NCBI GenBank assembly: GCA_963575745.1
Contig: CAUYUJ010014358.1
Span: 220,319 to 284,318 of the forward strand
DNA length: 64,000 nt
Direction of reading: 5' to 3'
Source: Prorocentrum cordatum
Taxonomy: Eukaryota; Sar; Dinophyceae; Prorocentrales; Prorocentraceae
Each line of letters starts with the position of its first letter. Within the stretch, counting starts at the first letter, position 1. The position numbers were made by a program, and so were the translations under genes. Shown one piece after another: positions 10,069-20,124 of the stretch. A model generated the notes under the pieces. The model saw only the letters and a program-made list of their open reading frames with translations. It had not been told where the DNA came from and searched no databases.

Positions 10069-12441
10069 ATGATGCTTTCACAGCACCACTCCTTTCAGGG
10101 CATCCCCCAGCAAGGCGCTGTTCCTCCTACCTTACCCCCTCAGCATGCGCCACTATCTGGGCTGCAGCAGCATGGCATGGCTACTTCTCCCACCCAGCGC
10201 TTGGCTGCCCCTCCCTCACCGTCTCTTTATGCCACGCGCCTGCCCTTGGACTTTTTTCCTCCACCCCAGCAGCCAGTGCACCAGAAAGGCAGCGCCCCGC
10301 CCGAGTTCTGGTATTGCCTGCAATGTGGCCGGGCCAATACCACTTTGGATGCCTCATGTCCCAACTGTTTTCCGACTAGGGCCGCAGGTCACCAACAAGC
10401 GAAGGTCGGCCCAGTCAAAGGTCAGGGGCAGCACAGGCCCCTGCATGATGGAGGCGCGGGGCCGGGCCACAAGGGCCCTCGCTCCTTTTCAGGCAGCACG
10501 GGGGGGATGCACCAGGGCAAGGGCCCCGCACCGACAGGTGCGCCGTCCTTCGACCAGGTGGCTGCATGGGCAGCGGAATACGGCCTGCTCCCCGCGCCCC
10601 CAGGAGATCATGCGGTCCAAGAGGCTGGGATCTCCAACAAGGAGCGCAAGAAGCGAGAGAAGGACGACGCTCGTAGAGCTCGCGAGTACCAGCGCAGAGA
10701 CGGGGAGCAGCCTCCATTGAAGGCTCCTGGCACCCCACACGGGGCCAAGGACACAGGCATCATAGGGCAGTCTCCCCAGTCACTGCCTTCCCCTTTTGCG
10801 CCTCCTCAAGACGGCGTGGCCACTCCCCCTACACTCTTCGGCCCTACCTCTGTACAGCAGTCCCCTTTCCTCGCGGCCGAACAGGCCTCTGCCTCGCTTG
10901 GAGCGCTGGATCCCGCCACCGAACTCTCGGAGGCGGAGCTCACAGCGCAGTGCCCTACCCTTACCCCAGACGAGGCGCACTCTCACTCAGCCTGGCTTTA
11001 CCCCCCGCTTGAGCCCGACCGCCTGCTGGAGCACCGCAAGGCCCTTGCAATGAGCAAGGAGGCACTAATCCTGCAGCTTAGGGCCTCAACTCTCCTAGGA
11101 CACTCCGATATGCGTATCACCGAGATCCGTAAGGAGATTTCACTAGTTAATTTTCAATTGGCCAACGCGAGGGATCCGCTGGCCAAGATTAGCGAGCAAG
11201 AGCACGCGGTGGCCTCCCTGCAGGCCAATTGTGAGCAATTGGCAGCCAAACAAACGCAGGCGGAGGAGCACGTGCGCAACATTGCCCTGGCCCTTCAGAC
11301 CGCACAAGCGGACCTCAGCCAGGCTGCCATGCTACTAGCTTATTTCAAGTCGCAAGCACCGCCAGTCGCCGCCATCACTGACTCGCTCATGATGGGGGAC
11401 GCGGCGGAGGAGCCAGGTGCAGTACAGCGCACTGCGACACTCTCTGCAACGCATACAGGTGAGGAGCAAGCCGAACCACATGACCTGGGAACGGCCACGC
11501 CCCTCACGGCAGCGCCGACCTCTCCCCCACTCCTCCATTGCCCAGCGCCCCTTCCAGGCATCCAAGGATTGGAACAGCCTTACATCACATCACTCTCTGC
11601 GGCCATGCAAAGCAACGCCGAGGCCATGGCCAGGGAAGTTGCCACCATCAAGGCAAATTTTGACTCCCAGGCCCAAGCCATGCGCAACTCAGTAGAAACC
11701 CTAGTCTCACAGATCAAGGCCGGGCAATTAGTGCCAGCCGCCACCTCTAGCCACGGCGCCACGGTCCGAGGGGGGACCACAGCGCCGTTAGGATGTGAAC
11801 AGGCCCGCGCTTCCCCCAAAGCAGGCCCGCTATTCCGCCTAGGTTTCGTGCCCAAACCCGGGCCAGCGCCAGTGCCCAAGTCGCCGACAGGGGAGGCGAT
11901 CACCACTGCGCCCTCGCTTCAAGATAGCTCAGTTAGGGAAGACGCTATCAACCAGCAAAGCCCGGCACCAGCTTCAGTAGAGGATCCTAGCGGCATGCCC
12001 CCACCTACCCGCTCTGCCAGCCAGATTGGGTGGGACCTCTCCGATGAAAAAGGCGAGCCAGTCTCTATGGCATCCTCCCGCCGCAGCGCAAGCGCGCAGG
12101 CCAGGGGCAGACCCGCACGCGCGGGTCAGGCCGAGCAGCGCGCGCTATCAGGCATCAGCGAGGAAGATTTTGTAGCTAGGCAGGCAGCACGCAGCAAGAG
12201 CCCTCGTGGATCACGTCGCCCCAGGCCCGAGACAGCCGAGGATGAGCCTAAGGCACGTGCAGGGGCATCCGCCTCGTCTACCCCACGCAGCCCTGCAGAT
12301 GCAATGGCAGAAGCAGAGGCTGCGGACCTCCGTGCTGAAGCCGAGGCCCACGCGGCACAAGCTGCTCAGGACGATTTAGCCCAGGCAGCGCGCGACGGCA
12401 CGGTTTTTCAGGTCGCCCCCCCGGACACTGCCCACGGGTGA
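10069..12441 (+). CDS. LINE-A ORF1 protein (zinc ribbon, coiled coil; gag-like)
   Basis: 790-aa open frame starting at the tandem ATGATG after a stop-containing leader. Near residue 81 it has a RanBP2-like or ribbon-type zinc motif: CLQCGRANTTLDASCPNC, with two CxxC pairs 10 residues apart. Residues ~210-230 are Lys/Arg-rich. Residues ~330-430 look coiled-coil (Leu/Ala/Glu/Gln-rich, e.g. QEHAVASLQANCEQLAAKQT). The C-terminal third is disordered, Ala/Pro/Ser-rich with basic patches. Position directly upstream of a reverse-transcriptase ORF, nucleic-acid-type zinc motif and coiled coil fit the ORF1p/gag role of binding element RNA. The architecture resembles LINE-B ORF1. The stop TGA at 12439 lies 47 bases before the next ATG of ORF2. 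The role is inferred from context; the sequence is not a recognised ORF1p family. Confidence 0.7.
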   Translation: MMLSQHHSFQGIPQQGAVPPTLPPQHAPLSGLQQHGMATSPTQRLAAPPSPSLYATRLPLDFFPPPQQPVHQKGSAPPEFWYCLQCGRANTTLDASCPNCFPTRAAGHQQAKVGPVKGQGQHRPLHDGGAGPGHKGPRSFSGSTGGMHQGKGPAPTGAPSFDQVAAWAAEYGLLPAPPGDHAVQEAGISNKERKKREKDDARRAREYQRRDGEQPPLKAPGTPHGAKDTGIIGQSPQSLPSPFAPPQDGVATPPTLFGPTSVQQSPFLAAEQASASLGALDPATELSEAELTAQCPTLTPDEAHSHSAWLYPPLEPDRLLEHRKALAMSKEALILQLRASTLLGHSDMRITEIRKEISLVNFQLANARDPLAKISEQEHAVASLQANCEQLAAKQTQAEEHVRNIALALQTAQADLSQAAMLLAYFKSQAPPVAAITDSLMMGDAAEEPGAVQRTATLSATHTGEEQAEPHDLGTATPLTAAPTSPPLLHCPAPLPGIQGLEQPYITSLSAAMQSNAEAMAREVATIKANFDSQAQAMRNSVETLVSQIKAGQLVPAATSSHGATVRGGTTAPLGCEQARASPKAGPLFRLGFVPKPGPAPVPKSPTGEAITTAPSLQDSSVREDAINQQSPAPASVEDPSGMPPPTRSASQIGWDLSDEKGEPVSMASSRRSASAQARGRPARAGQAEQRALSGISEEDFVARQAARSKSPRGSRRPRPETAEDEPKARAGASASSTPRSPADAMAEAEAADLRAEAEAHAAQAAQDDLAQAARDGTVFQVAPPDTAHG

Positions 12442-12485
12442 ACCTGGGGGGGCGGCAAGGTATTCGCCGCAGCCCACTCCCGCCC

Positions 12486-15400
12486 ATGAGGTGGATGCTA
12501 CCGGTGCTAACAGCTACCTCCATACAGCTGGTCAGGGACTTCGATGTCATCTTTCCAGCCCTCCACTCCTCCTCCATCCCCACATGGCACAGCTTTGTCT
12601 TTGATACTCCCTACGCGGCTTTTGACTCCGCGGATATATATACCGACGCCAGCGGAGGGGCCTCCAAAGGAGATCTTGCTGGCCCACCAGCGTGGGCTTT
12701 TCTGGTCTTTGCATGGCTTAACGGCACTCGACACTTTCTAGGATTCCTAGGGTGTCCCACCCCGGAGACTATGGGAGAAGATAGAGTCTCCGCTAAAGCG
12801 GAATTCGATGCCGCCACTTGGGCGGCGCTATGGGCTCTACAGTCCCCCCTCCCTCCCGCCGTTCCTATCACCTTTCACTCAGACAACATGGATGTTGTCG
12901 CCACCGCCAAAGGCGGTACAGTGGCTGAGCCACTAATGGAGCATAGAAGCCGCCTCGACAGTCTATGCAAGGTACTTGGCCTAAAACGCCACTTTACATG
13001 GCAGCACGTGCACGGTCACCAAGCCGACCCGCTCAACGAAATGGTTGACACGGTCGCCAGACTTTACTCCCTCGCACTCCTACCTCCGCCAGTGCTCCCG
13101 CCCCTCATGAGCTTTCTCCAAGACAATGCGCATATTTTGGAATGGCTCTGGCTTGAGTGCCTGCCTCAGCAACAGCGTGCGCTTTACCCGCCAAACCATC
13201 AAGTTAGCCTCAATCCTCCTCTCCCCCCGCGCACCTCGCTTGCTGATGTTTTTCCAGGTCTCTTCAAAGAAGCAGCCCCGATCGCAGACGCCACGGCATC
13301 ATGCTGTCTCAGGCTAGCCTCAGCCAACATTCTCTCTCTCACTCCTGCCTCGCGCATCTCCCAAAGAGCCAGGCTGACAGGCGTGGCCGTCAAAGGACGC
13401 CTCCACCAACTGGCCGCCGCTTTTCAACGCAACGGGCTCGACGTTATCGGCATGCAAGAGACGCGAGTCACAGACACGGGCTCTGGCAAGCGCCAGGTTC
13501 CCCCGTACGTAGTCTTTTTGTCAAAGTCTCAAGCTGGAACTCATGCCTGCGGCTGCGCGCTATGGGTCAACCTTACCACGCCCGTTTTTCCCAATGCCAA
13601 AGGCATTCCCACTTTCCCTATTAAGTCTCACAGCGTGCGTATTGTACACCAAGACCCGCGCATTATTGCGGCAGTCATCAGTCAGAACGGCCTACGTTTC
13701 AGCATCCTCGTGGCACATGCTCATCATTCAGGGCGTCCTCTCCACGAACAGGTCGTATGGTGGCAGCACCTTAGACATGTGCACGACCATATTTTACCGC
13801 AGCCTACGCCTACTCTTGTCCTAATGGACTCCAATGCTGCAGTGGGCGCGCAAACATCAGCGGCCATTGGCCCACAACACGCGGAGCAAGTTAACACGGC
13901 TGGCTCCTTTTTCCATCGCTTCTTACTTGCATCTAAGCTCTGGCTGCCGGCCACCTTTGTGCCACACCCTATGGGGGCAGGCACATGGATCGCGCCAGCA
14001 CGTGACCCCGCTTTCAAACAGCACTGGAAGCGCAGGGACTATATAGCTATACCCCTAGGTGCCTCTGCCAACGAATGCGAGGTCAAGTATTCTCTTTCCC
14101 TAGCACTTGCAGTGTTAGACCACGCTGTTCCGTGCTTATTATGCCAATTCAAGCTGCAGCTCCGACCTAACGAAGACCAGGGACGCCAGGTCATGCGTAT
14201 TCCGCACGACCCCAATGCATACCTAGACCCGTCGGCCAGACAGCTTTTTGAAGACACTTTCTCGCCTCCCCCTGAAAATTTAACTTTTGACCTGCATGCC
14301 TCAGACCACGCGCTCATATTAGACAGGGAGGCGCGCAACGCCATGCTACAGGCATTTCCCCAACCCCGCACATCTACAGGTCGCGCACCTTCCAATTCCC
14401 GCGTCTCCATGGCCACCCTTAGGCTCATGGATGCCAGAGCTTTAATTGTCAGCCAAGCCGACACGCTTCAACAGGAAGCACGCAACCTTTTCCTACTGGC
14501 AGCTACCGCGGCATGGAAGCGATATGTGCGATCCAGGCAAGCATTTACACGTCCTAAAGCGGCATTGCGACATCACGAAGAGCTCTCGCTGATGCCCGCA
14601 ATCAATAATGCTTTTGCCAAACTTGCGGAGCTCGGCGCTGCTCTCCGCGGCATGCGGGCCAGCATGGCGGACCCTAATGCCTCCATTAAATGGAAGCCCA
14701 GAATTCGCATGGCCTGCTTGTATCAGTTTCTAGCATCCTCGCCTACTCGCGTTGCTAAAACCCGTTTCCCTCATGCTTGCTCTGCGCCTACCATAGGTAC
14801 CGCACGCGCGGCTGCCATCCAGCTACGCGCACGCGCAAGCGCCATCAGGGCCATCGTCCTTGCCCAATTCACACAGGCAGTACGGTGCTCAGTCGACCTG
14901 GATGCCGCCTTTCACCTACAAGGCATTGCTGCCGAAGTTCACGAGGCATGGCAGACCTCACAACAACGCACTGCCTTTGCGCGCTTACGCACGTTGGGCG
15001 TGGGCTCCAAAAAGAAGTTGCGCTCCTCTCCCCTACCTATCCTCTCCACGGCAGCGGGCACCTTCGTGGTGGACGCCACCCAAGCGGCCGACACGTGGCT
15101 GTCCCATTTTGCTCGACAGGAGCATGGCGCGGTTATTCCGCTCAAACATGCCAAAGCCGACGACGCTAGTGCATCGTATCTACCCGCTGACCTTACTGTG
15201 GATATTCCCCCTCCATACTCCCTCTTCTCCCTAGCGCAAATCGAGCGCGCCTATGCCAGAACCCCAGACTCGGCAGCCAGTGTGGATGGCTTCAAAGGAG
15301 CCTTTGTCAAGTCGTTTCACCGTCTACTTGCGAAGCAGTACTACCCGGTCCACCTCAAGGCGCAGGTGCGCCTTGAGGAACCGCTGGCTTGGCGGGGAGG

Positions 15401-17186
15401 ATACAATTTCGACATTTTTAAGGGTAAAGGCAATCCGGCCATAATGGCCAACTCCCGCTCGGTAATGGCCTCCCCCCACTTCTCCAAGCGGCATCGTGCC
15501 CTATTGCGTAAAGAACTGGTGGAATATCTTCCTCCCATGGCAGGCGCCTCGCAATCAGGCGGCATTGCTGGACGGGGCACAGATTTCGCCACGCTTGCGG
15601 TCTTAGCGCACCAAGCCTACGCAAATAGCCTGCGCATTTCTTCAGCGTACATATTTATAGACGCTGTCTCAGCCTTTTACAGGGCCCTCCGGCAGCTCAT
15701 ATTTTACTGCGACTCGCAACAAGCCGACCTCTACTACTTAGTTGCCTCCCTTGATCTCCCTCAGGAGACAGGGGAAGAACTAATAAGACACTTGCTCTCT
15801 GCCCCTCCTATTCTGCAGGAGGCTGGTCTCCCCCCGCATCTCCATGCTCAAATCTCGGCTGCATACGAGCATACTTGGGCCTTTTACCCGGGAGCCTCAG
15901 GGGTTGCACTCACATTACGTGGCACCATCCCAGGACAGCAGCTCGGAGATGTTCTTTTCAACTTCCTCATGGCCCGAGCCAACAACGAAGCTGTCAAGCA
16001 GCTCACCGAATCACCGCTTGCACACCTTATTCTCAATGTCCAGGTGAACAAGGATGCCCCGCGCTCTTTTTTCGCTCATCACAAGGACAATATTGCCTCC
16101 GCAGAGACAGAAGTGCACCAATATCTGGACTCATGCTTTTTCGATGATGGTGCATATGCCTTCCTTGGTCCCACTAAGGAGCTATTTGACGCCATGCCCG
16201 CACTAATGGCCACCATAGTTGAAGCCTACGCGCTCTCAGGCATCAAGCTAAATTTTCAAGTCAACAAAACCATGTGCCTTTTTCAGTTTAGAGGGGAAGC
16301 TTCCATATCCCTTCGCCGCAAGCTCTGGGACCCCCAAGGGCTCAATGGGCACATGCTAGTCTCACCTGCTCTAGGGCACTTGCCTTTCTCCCTCCACTTC
16401 GCCAGAATATACACATATCTAGGCACACACCTGGACGAAAAGGGCAGTATAGGCCCCGAACTCGCCCACAGGCGATCGGAGGCGGCCCCCAGCTGGCGTA
16501 ATCTAGCCAGGCAATTTTTGCGCCACTCTTCCAGTACCTGGCTTCATGAGCACTTGCATTTACTGGACTCCCTCATCCTCTCTTCCCGCCTTTTTAATGC
16601 AGCTGTTTGGCCATTGCTCACTGGGCCGCAAATAGTCTCCTTACAAGGAGAACTCATGAGAATGTACAGGCGCTTGCTCCACCTCCCAAGGTGCGACAGC
16701 ACGGCAGAGCGAGACTCATTTATCCTGGCCAAGGTCTGCAGACCCCCTCTACCGCATATCTTCAGTGCAATGCGTCTGCGCCTCTTTGGCAGACTCCTCC
16801 GCACGGGACCTCCGCACCTCACCTCCCTGCTGGCCAAACTAGCCGCAGACGTCCCGGATTCGCGGCTTGCCCTGGTGCAGAAGGACCTGCAGTGGCTGGG
16901 CGAATTTTCTGCCAATCTTGAACAAATGCCCTCGCCAGTGTCGCATCTGGACCAGTGGGAGGCCCTAGCTCTTCAATCCCACACAGGATGGAAGCGCAGA
17001 ATTCGCAACGCCCTTACAGCGGGAGCACAGCATTTCGCTCGAGCAGCACTCGCCGAGGCAGCTGCCAAGCACTTTTTTACCATTTCTGTCCCATGTGGGA
17101 TCCCCCTGCCGACGGACCATGTACAGCACCCGATCGAGCAGCAACGCATGGCAGCGCACTACCCAACGGTGCTCACCTGTCCATGA
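12486..17186 (+). CDS. LINE-A ORF2: RNase H, endonuclease, reverse transcriptase (N-terminal part, ends at an internal TGA)
   Basis: Polyprotein read from the first in-frame ATG, 47 bases after ORF1; the frame is open from 12438. Residues ~48-190 are an RNase H domain: IYTDASG, KAEFDAATWAAL, FHSDNMD, then HVHGHQ. Residues ~290-615 are an apurinic-type endonuclease/exonuclease/phosphatase (EEP) domain: IGMQETRV, LVLMDSNAA, and SDHALI as the catalytic His motif. Residues ~975-1260 are a reverse transcriptase: FKGKGNP, motif A IFIDAVSAFYRAL, motif B GTIPGQQLGDVLF, motif C CFFDDGAYAF. It would nick target DNA and prime cDNA synthesis there. RNase H ahead of the endonuclease is unusual, since LINE RNase H domains normally follow the RT. 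The TGA at 17184 falls inside a zinc finger and the same frame continues beyond it (see 17187-17591 and 34008-35477), so this is probably a nonsense mutation, not a natural end. Confidence 0.85.
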   Translation: MRWMLPVLTATSIQLVRDFDVIFPALHSSSIPTWHSFVFDTPYAAFDSADIYTDASGGASKGDLAGPPAWAFLVFAWLNGTRHFLGFLGCPTPETMGEDRVSAKAEFDAATWAALWALQSPLPPAVPITFHSDNMDVVATAKGGTVAEPLMEHRSRLDSLCKVLGLKRHFTWQHVHGHQADPLNEMVDTVARLYSLALLPPPVLPPLMSFLQDNAHILEWLWLECLPQQQRALYPPNHQVSLNPPLPPRTSLADVFPGLFKEAAPIADATASCCLRLASANILSLTPASRISQRARLTGVAVKGRLHQLAAAFQRNGLDVIGMQETRVTDTGSGKRQVPPYVVFLSKSQAGTHACGCALWVNLTTPVFPNAKGIPTFPIKSHSVRIVHQDPRIIAAVISQNGLRFSILVAHAHHSGRPLHEQVVWWQHLRHVHDHILPQPTPTLVLMDSNAAVGAQTSAAIGPQHAEQVNTAGSFFHRFLLASKLWLPATFVPHPMGAGTWIAPARDPAFKQHWKRRDYIAIPLGASANECEVKYSLSLALAVLDHAVPCLLCQFKLQLRPNEDQGRQVMRIPHDPNAYLDPSARQLFEDTFSPPPENLTFDLHASDHALILDREARNAMLQAFPQPRTSTGRAPSNSRVSMATLRLMDARALIVSQADTLQQEARNLFLLAATAAWKRYVRSRQAFTRPKAALRHHEELSLMPAINNAFAKLAELGAALRGMRASMADPNASIKWKPRIRMACLYQFLASSPTRVAKTRFPHACSAPTIGTARAAAIQLRARASAIRAIVLAQFTQAVRCSVDLDAAFHLQGIAAEVHEAWQTSQQRTAFARLRTLGVGSKKKLRSSPLPILSTAAGTFVVDATQAADTWLSHFARQEHGAVIPLKHAKADDASASYLPADLTVDIPPPYSLFSLAQIERAYARTPDSAASVDGFKGAFVKSFHRLLAKQYYPVHLKAQVRLEEPLAWRGGYNFDIFKGKGNPAIMANSRSVMASPHFSKRHRALLRKELVEYLPPMAGASQSGGIAGRGTDFATLAVLAHQAYANSLRISSAYIFIDAVSAFYRALRQLIFYCDSQQADLYYLVASLDLPQETGEELIRHLLSAPPILQEAGLPPHLHAQISAAYEHTWAFYPGASGVALTLRGTIPGQQLGDVLFNFLMARANNEAVKQLTESPLAHLILNVQVNKDAPRSFFAHHKDNIASAETEVHQYLDSCFFDDGAYAFLGPTKELFDAMPALMATIVEAYALSGIKLNFQVNKTMCLFQFRGEASISLRRKLWDPQGLNGHMLVSPALGHLPFSLHFARIYTYLGTHLDEKGSIGPELAHRRSEAAPSWRNLARQFLRHSSSTWLHEHLHLLDSLILSSRLFNAAVWPLLTGPQIVSLQGELMRMYRRLLHLPRCDSTAERDSFILAKVCRPPLPHIFSAMRLRLFGRLLRTGPPHLTSLLAKLAADVPDSRLALVQKDLQWLGEFSANLEQMPSPVSHLDQWEALALQSHTGWKRRIRNALTAGAQHFARAALAEAAAKHFFTISVPCGIPLPTDHVQHPIEQQRMAAHYPTVLTCP

Positions 17187-17591
17187 TGCGCGCGCACATT
17201 TTTAAAATTTCGAGGGCTAAAGCAACACGTTGCCCAGGCGCATTGGACCTTGTCCCACAGGGTCAAGGGCCTAGTACCGGACACCCAGGTGTGCCCGGCC
17301 TGTAGCCTCCCCTTTGGCTCACGCGCCAGTCTTATGCAGCACCTCTGTTTCGACTCCTTCATATGTGCTCTCTACCTCCTCTGCCATTCCCAACGCCTTC
17401 CTCAAGAGCAAATCACAGCGCTTGCTATGCAACGCTGCGAAAATGCCAAGCTTCAAGTAAAGTCAGGCGTAGGTCGATGGCGTGTGGCAATACCGGCACA
17501 TCGTGCCAAGCGCGCTACCACACAACACTTTCGTGACTTTGCCAAACACTTGTCTCAAGCGGATGCGCGCGCCAGAATGGCGGCTACAGAT
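17187..17591 (+). pseudogene. LINE-A ORF2 continuation: C2H2 zinc fingers, up to the transposon insertion
   Basis: This is the same reading frame as the preceding CDS. The sequence around the TGA reads T-C-P-stop-C-A-R-T-F-L-K-F, followed by LKQHVAQAH. This is a canonical C2H2 finger with the stop between its two cysteines. A second finger follows: CPACSLPFGSRASLMQHL. The frame stays open to the GAT codon at 17589-17591. The next codon is interrupted at its TA by the 16.4-kb transposon, which immediately supplies a TAA. Zinc fingers after the RT are usual in dinoflagellate and other LINE ORF2 proteins. An ATG-initiated separate gene is unlikely because the frame and motif are continuous across the stop. 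Confidence 0.75.
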
Positions 17592-17593
17592 TA
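17592..17593. other. TA target-site duplication, left copy
   Basis: TA of the interrupted TAC codon, directly preceding the left terminal inverted repeat. It is matched by TA at 34008-34009 after the right repeat. Confidence 0.8.
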
Positions 17594-17620
17594 ATCCGAA
17601 AGCCCTTATAACGGCGACGA
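17594..17620 (+). repeat. left terminal inverted repeat
   Basis: Begins ATCCGAA, then AGCCCTTATAACGGCGACGA. The latter 20 bp match the inverted right end exactly. The last 8 bp (GGCGACGA) are directly repeated at 17621-17628 on the left side only. Confidence 0.9.
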
Positions 17621-17629
17621 GGCGACGAT

Positions 17630-17694
17630 CGAAAGCAGTGCCCCGGCACTGCTTTGAACGCGTTCAAAGCAGTGCCCCGGCACTGCTTTGAACG
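17630..17694. repeat. paired subterminal palindromes, left end
   Basis: Two adjacent copies of a palindrome with arms CAAAGCAGTGCC / GGCACTGCTTTG. The second is the longer, flanked by CGTT / AACG (17661-17694). The same core occurs twice at the right end and twice at the centre of the transposon. Likely binding sites for the transposase or an accessory protein. Confidence 0.85.
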
Positions 17695-17718
17695 TATGAT
17701 ATGATGATATGATGATGA

Positions 17719-19797
17719 TTATGATTGATGATGATGATGATTTTTCCAGCGTACACTGTCCGCAACTGCGGCAATCAACATCATGCTCCACTTGCCCGCA
17801 ACTGCGGCCATCACCAACGCTGCCCCATCGAAGCTCCGCGGAGGGCGCTCGGCAGGTCGCCCGCTCGAACCCCACTCGACTTCACGCTGAGGAGGCGAGC
17901 CCTCAGGGGCATTGTCCGCAACTGCGGCATGATCAGAGGGCCACCACTGCGCGCCATCAGCGCCCCATTCGCTCGAGCTCCAGTCCCACCAGGACCAGCC
18001 CTGCCATCTCGTGGCGGGACTGCGCGCCTCCCATGCGCCGCTGCCGCTGGCGTCCCAGGACCCAGCCGCCACTGCGGCACAAGAAGGGGTCGCATCGTCG
18101 CCGTTGGCAGCTTGCGGCGGTGGCGTGTTCCCAGCTCGCTCAGCCCCAGCGTCTCTCCCCGCAACTGCGGTTCCCATCTGGGGTCGGACGCCCTTCCCCG
18201 CAACTGCGGTGTCCGCGTAGCTGCCCTTCTTGCCGCCCTTCTTGCCGCCCTTCCTGCCGCCCTTCCTGCGTTCCAACCTCGCGGCGAGTCTTTCAGGTGA
18301 CCTGCGGCACGTATTGTGCGTGAAAGCCACCAGAGGGAAGTGCGCTCCGTGCCTCGCCCTGCCGAAGGCGCCATGCCATATCTTGTCGTCGAGGTTGCCC
18401 TGCTTCACTCTGAAGGGATGGCGCACCCAATCGTCGCGTTCCCTGCGCGCCATCCTTTGCTCGAACTCCGCAACTGCGGTCAAGGATTCGCCAGATGGCG
18501 TCAGGAAGGCGCGCATCTTGTTTTCAACGGGCTCAGCCTTGGGCACGTAAGTCTGAAGCATCTTCCCAGGGCCATTCGTGTAGTCGAAGACAGGGAAAGA
18601 CGGATCATGCTGGGTCGTCAAGAATCCGCCCTCACGGTCGTGCAGAACACTCAGGCCATGGTGAAGCTTGTACTGCCCAGGACAGTTTATGAACAAAATC
18701 GCCATGCTGTCTGCCCTGGGCTGGCCGCCTGCTGTCTTCCAGGGGGTCCACGCGGCGACGTCCACAGTCAGGCCGCAATTGCGGCACCAGGACACAAGCT
18801 GGAACATGCACATGTTGAAGTCCCCCATGCAGACCTTCACGTCCCATTCCCTGACGTAGGCGACGAACCAGTTGTAGAACTCATGGAGCTTCGTGACGCC
18901 CCAGTCTTGGTTGGCCAAGCTGTGGTGGACGTGCACCGCCATGACGTTGAAGGAGCCCCCCAAATGGGTCACGGCCTGGTCCAGGTGGACGCGCACCACC
19001 ATCGCCCTGGAGTACTTGTTGTGCAGCTTTGGCGCAGGAGCCTCCGCAACTGCGGACTGTTTCTTCTTCTTCTTCGTTTTGGACTTCTCCTGCTTGTGGA
19101 AGAGTCTCGCAAAGTCTACGTGTTCAATGTGGCCGCCACTGCGGTCCCTCATGCCAACAAGGAGGGTCCCTGATGGCTCGCCGCCCTTAACGCACAGGTA
19201 GTTGTATTGAGTCCGACTCCGAAACCTATCGTCCGCAACTGCGGCTGCACTGTCCCTCGCGTCGTGCTCCCCACTGAGTACCGCGCAGGTCTCGTCGTCG
19301 CACTCGCAGAGGGCGATGATCTGGGCAGGGTTCGCGCGGAGCTGCGCCCACTCGTCCGCGCGTTGCGTGGGTCTAGCTGCAGTCCCTCCGAAGTTGGCCA
19401 CGTAGAAGCCGACCCGTCCCGCTTCGAACTCCGTTTTCTCCTCCCATGCGTCGACAAGAGCTCTTTGTTTTTCCGACAGATTGCTTGTCTCGATGATGGG
19501 CACCCGTTTCCAGGGTCTCCGCGACGACAACACTCTCGGCATGTAGGAGTCATGTGCTGCCGCAACTGCGGCTCCCGCACCTCCCCGGGACTCAGCCTCG
19601 TCAGCGGAGGCAGCCGAGGACGCGACGGTGCTGTCGCCATCTTGCGTCCGCTGGTCGTCGTCATCATCCGCAACTGCGGCTTCCTCGTCTTTGCCTCCCT
19701 CCTCCTCCTCAGCGTTGTGGATGAACACCGTTCTGGCGAATCGAGGTCCACGGTCCATACTCCCTGAGGATGCGCTCGGGCGCGCGGGCGGCCACAT
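17719..19797 (-). CDS. EEP-like (endonuclease/exonuclease/phosphatase fold) protein of the giant transposon
   Basis: 692 aa from the first in-frame ATG at 19797; 19758 is an alternative. Residues ~20-110 are acidic and low-complexity. Residues ~120-470 look globular. Features consistent with the EEP superfamily are 'IIALCECDD' (Glu of the first metal motif), 'FNVMAVHVHH', 'KVCMGDFNM' near residue 324 (the GDxN motif), and a late 'HNTC'. The C-terminal ~150 residues are basic then Gly/Trp-rich. Eight or more copies of the 12-mer motif are read here as AVA, RSCG or RSGG. In the family such domains cut DNA or RNA at abasic or unpaired sites; the role in this element is unknown. It is the last gene of a same-strand series, downstream of the transposase (gap ~330 bp). 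Confidence 0.6.
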   Translation of the reverse strand: MWPPARPSASSGSMDRGPRFARTVFIHNAEEEEGGKDEEAAVADDDDDQRTQDGDSTVASSAASADEAESRGGAGAAVAAAHDSYMPRVLSSRRPWKRVPIIETSNLSEKQRALVDAWEEKTEFEAGRVGFYVANFGGTAARPTQRADEWAQLRANPAQIIALCECDDETCAVLSGEHDARDSAAAVADDRFRSRTQYNYLCVKGGEPSGTLLVGMRDRSGGHIEHVDFARLFHKQEKSKTKKKKKQSAVAEAPAPKLHNKYSRAMVVRVHLDQAVTHLGGSFNVMAVHVHHSLANQDWGVTKLHEFYNWFVAYVREWDVKVCMGDFNMCMFQLVSWCRNCGLTVDVAAWTPWKTAGGQPRADSMAILFINCPGQYKLHHGLSVLHDREGGFLTTQHDPSFPVFDYTNGPGKMLQTYVPKAEPVENKMRAFLTPSGESLTAVAEFEQRMARRERDDWVRHPFRVKQGNLDDKIWHGAFGRARHGAHFPLVAFTHNTCRRSPERLAARLERRKGGRKGGKKGGKKGSYADTAVAGKGVRPQMGTAVAGRDAGAERAGNTPPPQAANGDDATPSCAAVAAGSWDASGSGAWEARSPATRWQGWSWWDWSSSEWGADGAQWWPSDHAAVADNAPEGSPPQREVEWGSSGRPAERPPRSFDGAALVMAAVAGKWSMMLIAAVADSVRWKNHHHHQS

Positions 19798-20124
19798 GCT
19801 TGCGTCTTCGCGTGCGCCACCTCGAGCCACGGTGGCTACGGAAATGGATCGTGAATGGGCATGGGGTCGGATGGAGGGAGGAGACAAAGAGGATTCGAGG
19901 AGTGGCAGAAGGAGGGCGAGGACTCAAAGGAACCGAAAGAACAACAAATGGACTGGCGGAGAAGCAGAAGGAGGGCGACGATTGCAAGGGACTGTGAAAG
20001 GATTATTTTCACAGCAGCAGGAAGACCGCAACTGCGGTTTTGCCTCATCTCCTGCCCGCGCGGGAGCCGCTTGGAAAAACAACTTCCCTCTGGACTTCCT
20101 GTGGGTCCGCAACTGCGGCCTGCA

